Below, piece after piece: positions 5,085 through 5,398 of a stretch of DNA of 5,398 nucleotides. This DNA is from an uncultured bacterium (GTDB lineage Bacteria > Hydrogenedentota > Hydrogenedentia > Hydrogenedentales > SLHB01). Every line of letters starts with the position of its first letter. The first letter of the stretch is position 1. Made by a program: the position numbers and the translations under genes. The notes under the pieces are model-generated. The model saw nothing but the letters and a program-made list of their open reading frames with translations. It was not told the origin of the DNA and ran no database searches. The stretch is from positions 1-5,398 of the forward strand of contig CALEZK010000625.1 of NCBI GenBank assembly GCA_937928585.1, in the 5' to 3' direction.

Positions 5085-5398
5085 ATGAATCAGCAAATCC
5101 CGAAATGGGTAATTGTTCTGCTCGTTGTTGGCATCGCGGCGGTCTTGGTTGTCCCACCTTGGCAATACAATTCCGGCGAAAAAGATGGAAACCGGCCTGA
5201 GTTCAAGGGATGGTCTCCCTGGTGGGGAGAACGTCCAACCTTGACCGAAGGGCATTTTGCCGGGCAGCCGGAAGCCTGGACTCTTCACAACACCTATCTG
5301 CTGTACGAAATTATCGGCGTGTGCTTTGTTGTGCTTGCCGCGGGCGCGGTCGCCGGCAAAAAACAGAGCGCCCCGGTTCCCGAAGCGGAAGCAACGCC
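5085..5398 (+). CDS. Small two-helix membrane protein, 3' end cut by the window
   Basis: The frame is open from ATG 5085 to the window edge (104 codons, no stop). GGGGA lies 6 nt upstream, and the preceding permease stop is only 48 bp away, so the two are probably cotranscribed. I do not recognise the family. Residues about 8-24 form a hydrophobic helix (VIVLLVVGIAAVLVV). A polar, Trp-rich stretch follows (26-70, with PPWQY and GWSPWWGE). A second helix lies at about 72-90 and is followed by a basic KK and a Pro/Glu/Ala-rich tail. With a short cytoplasmic N-terminus, the Trp-rich loop would be extracytoplasmic and the tail cytoplasmic. A role as an accessory subunit of the permease is possible but rests on proximity alone. 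Confidence 0.7.
   Translation, partial: MNQQIPKWVIVLLVVGIAAVLVVPPWQYNSGEKDGNRPEFKGWSPWWGERPTLTEGHFAGQPEAWTLHNTYLLYEIIGVCFVVLAAGAVAGKKQSAPVPEAEAT

Noticed and set aside
4650..5288. A 212-aa minus-strand ORF overlapping the end of the permease and the next gene
   Set aside because: It lies opposite two well-supported plus-strand genes, is rich in Arg and His as shadow frames tend to be, and has no recognisable motif.

Overview
The window is bacterial: ORFs with Shine-Dalgarno sites, sigma70-like promoters, a rho-independent terminator, moderate GC content and roomy intergenic gaps. Nothing seen fixes the taxon. A Sec-type signal peptide and a MacB/FtsX-type permease fit a Gram-negative or similar diderm organism, but that is inference. 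No rRNA, tRNA, CRISPR array, transposase or IS end was seen.

Left part (1-1620, minus strand): a two-gene unit reads leftwards from a good promoter (TTGACA-17-TACACT). It encodes a 74-aa protein of unknown function (1340-1564) and, 61 bp further on, a full-length PLP-dependent cysteine synthase of the CysK family (205-1278). The left edge (1-204) carries no assignable gene.

Centre (1621-2360): divergently transcribed from that unit is the most striking gene of the window, a 149-aa protein (1844-2293) made of 44 Met and 22 Cys, so 44% sulfur-containing residues. Its Cys/Met-rich part can be aligned to itself as two tandem units of about 55-60 residues, each ending in a CC...MN...CC block. It has its own extended -10 promoter, an AGGAG ribosome binding site and a perfect 14-bp terminator hairpin, so it looks like a self-contained transcription unit. 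Two short inverted repeats lie in the divergent promoter region. My working reading is a thiol/thioether metal-binding (metallothionein-like or copper-buffering) protein set head-to-head with a gene for cysteine synthesis. The metal-binding role and the functional link are inference.

Right part (2361-5398, plus strand): after about 450 bp without a convincing gene comes an exported pentapeptide-repeat protein (2814-3629). Then comes a stand-alone MacB/FtsX-type ABC transporter permease (3825-5036, with its own extended -10 motif). Last is the 5' part of a small two-helix membrane protein (5085 to the end of the window), probably cotranscribed with the permease. The permease has no ATPase partner in the window; it may lie beyond the right edge or elsewhere.
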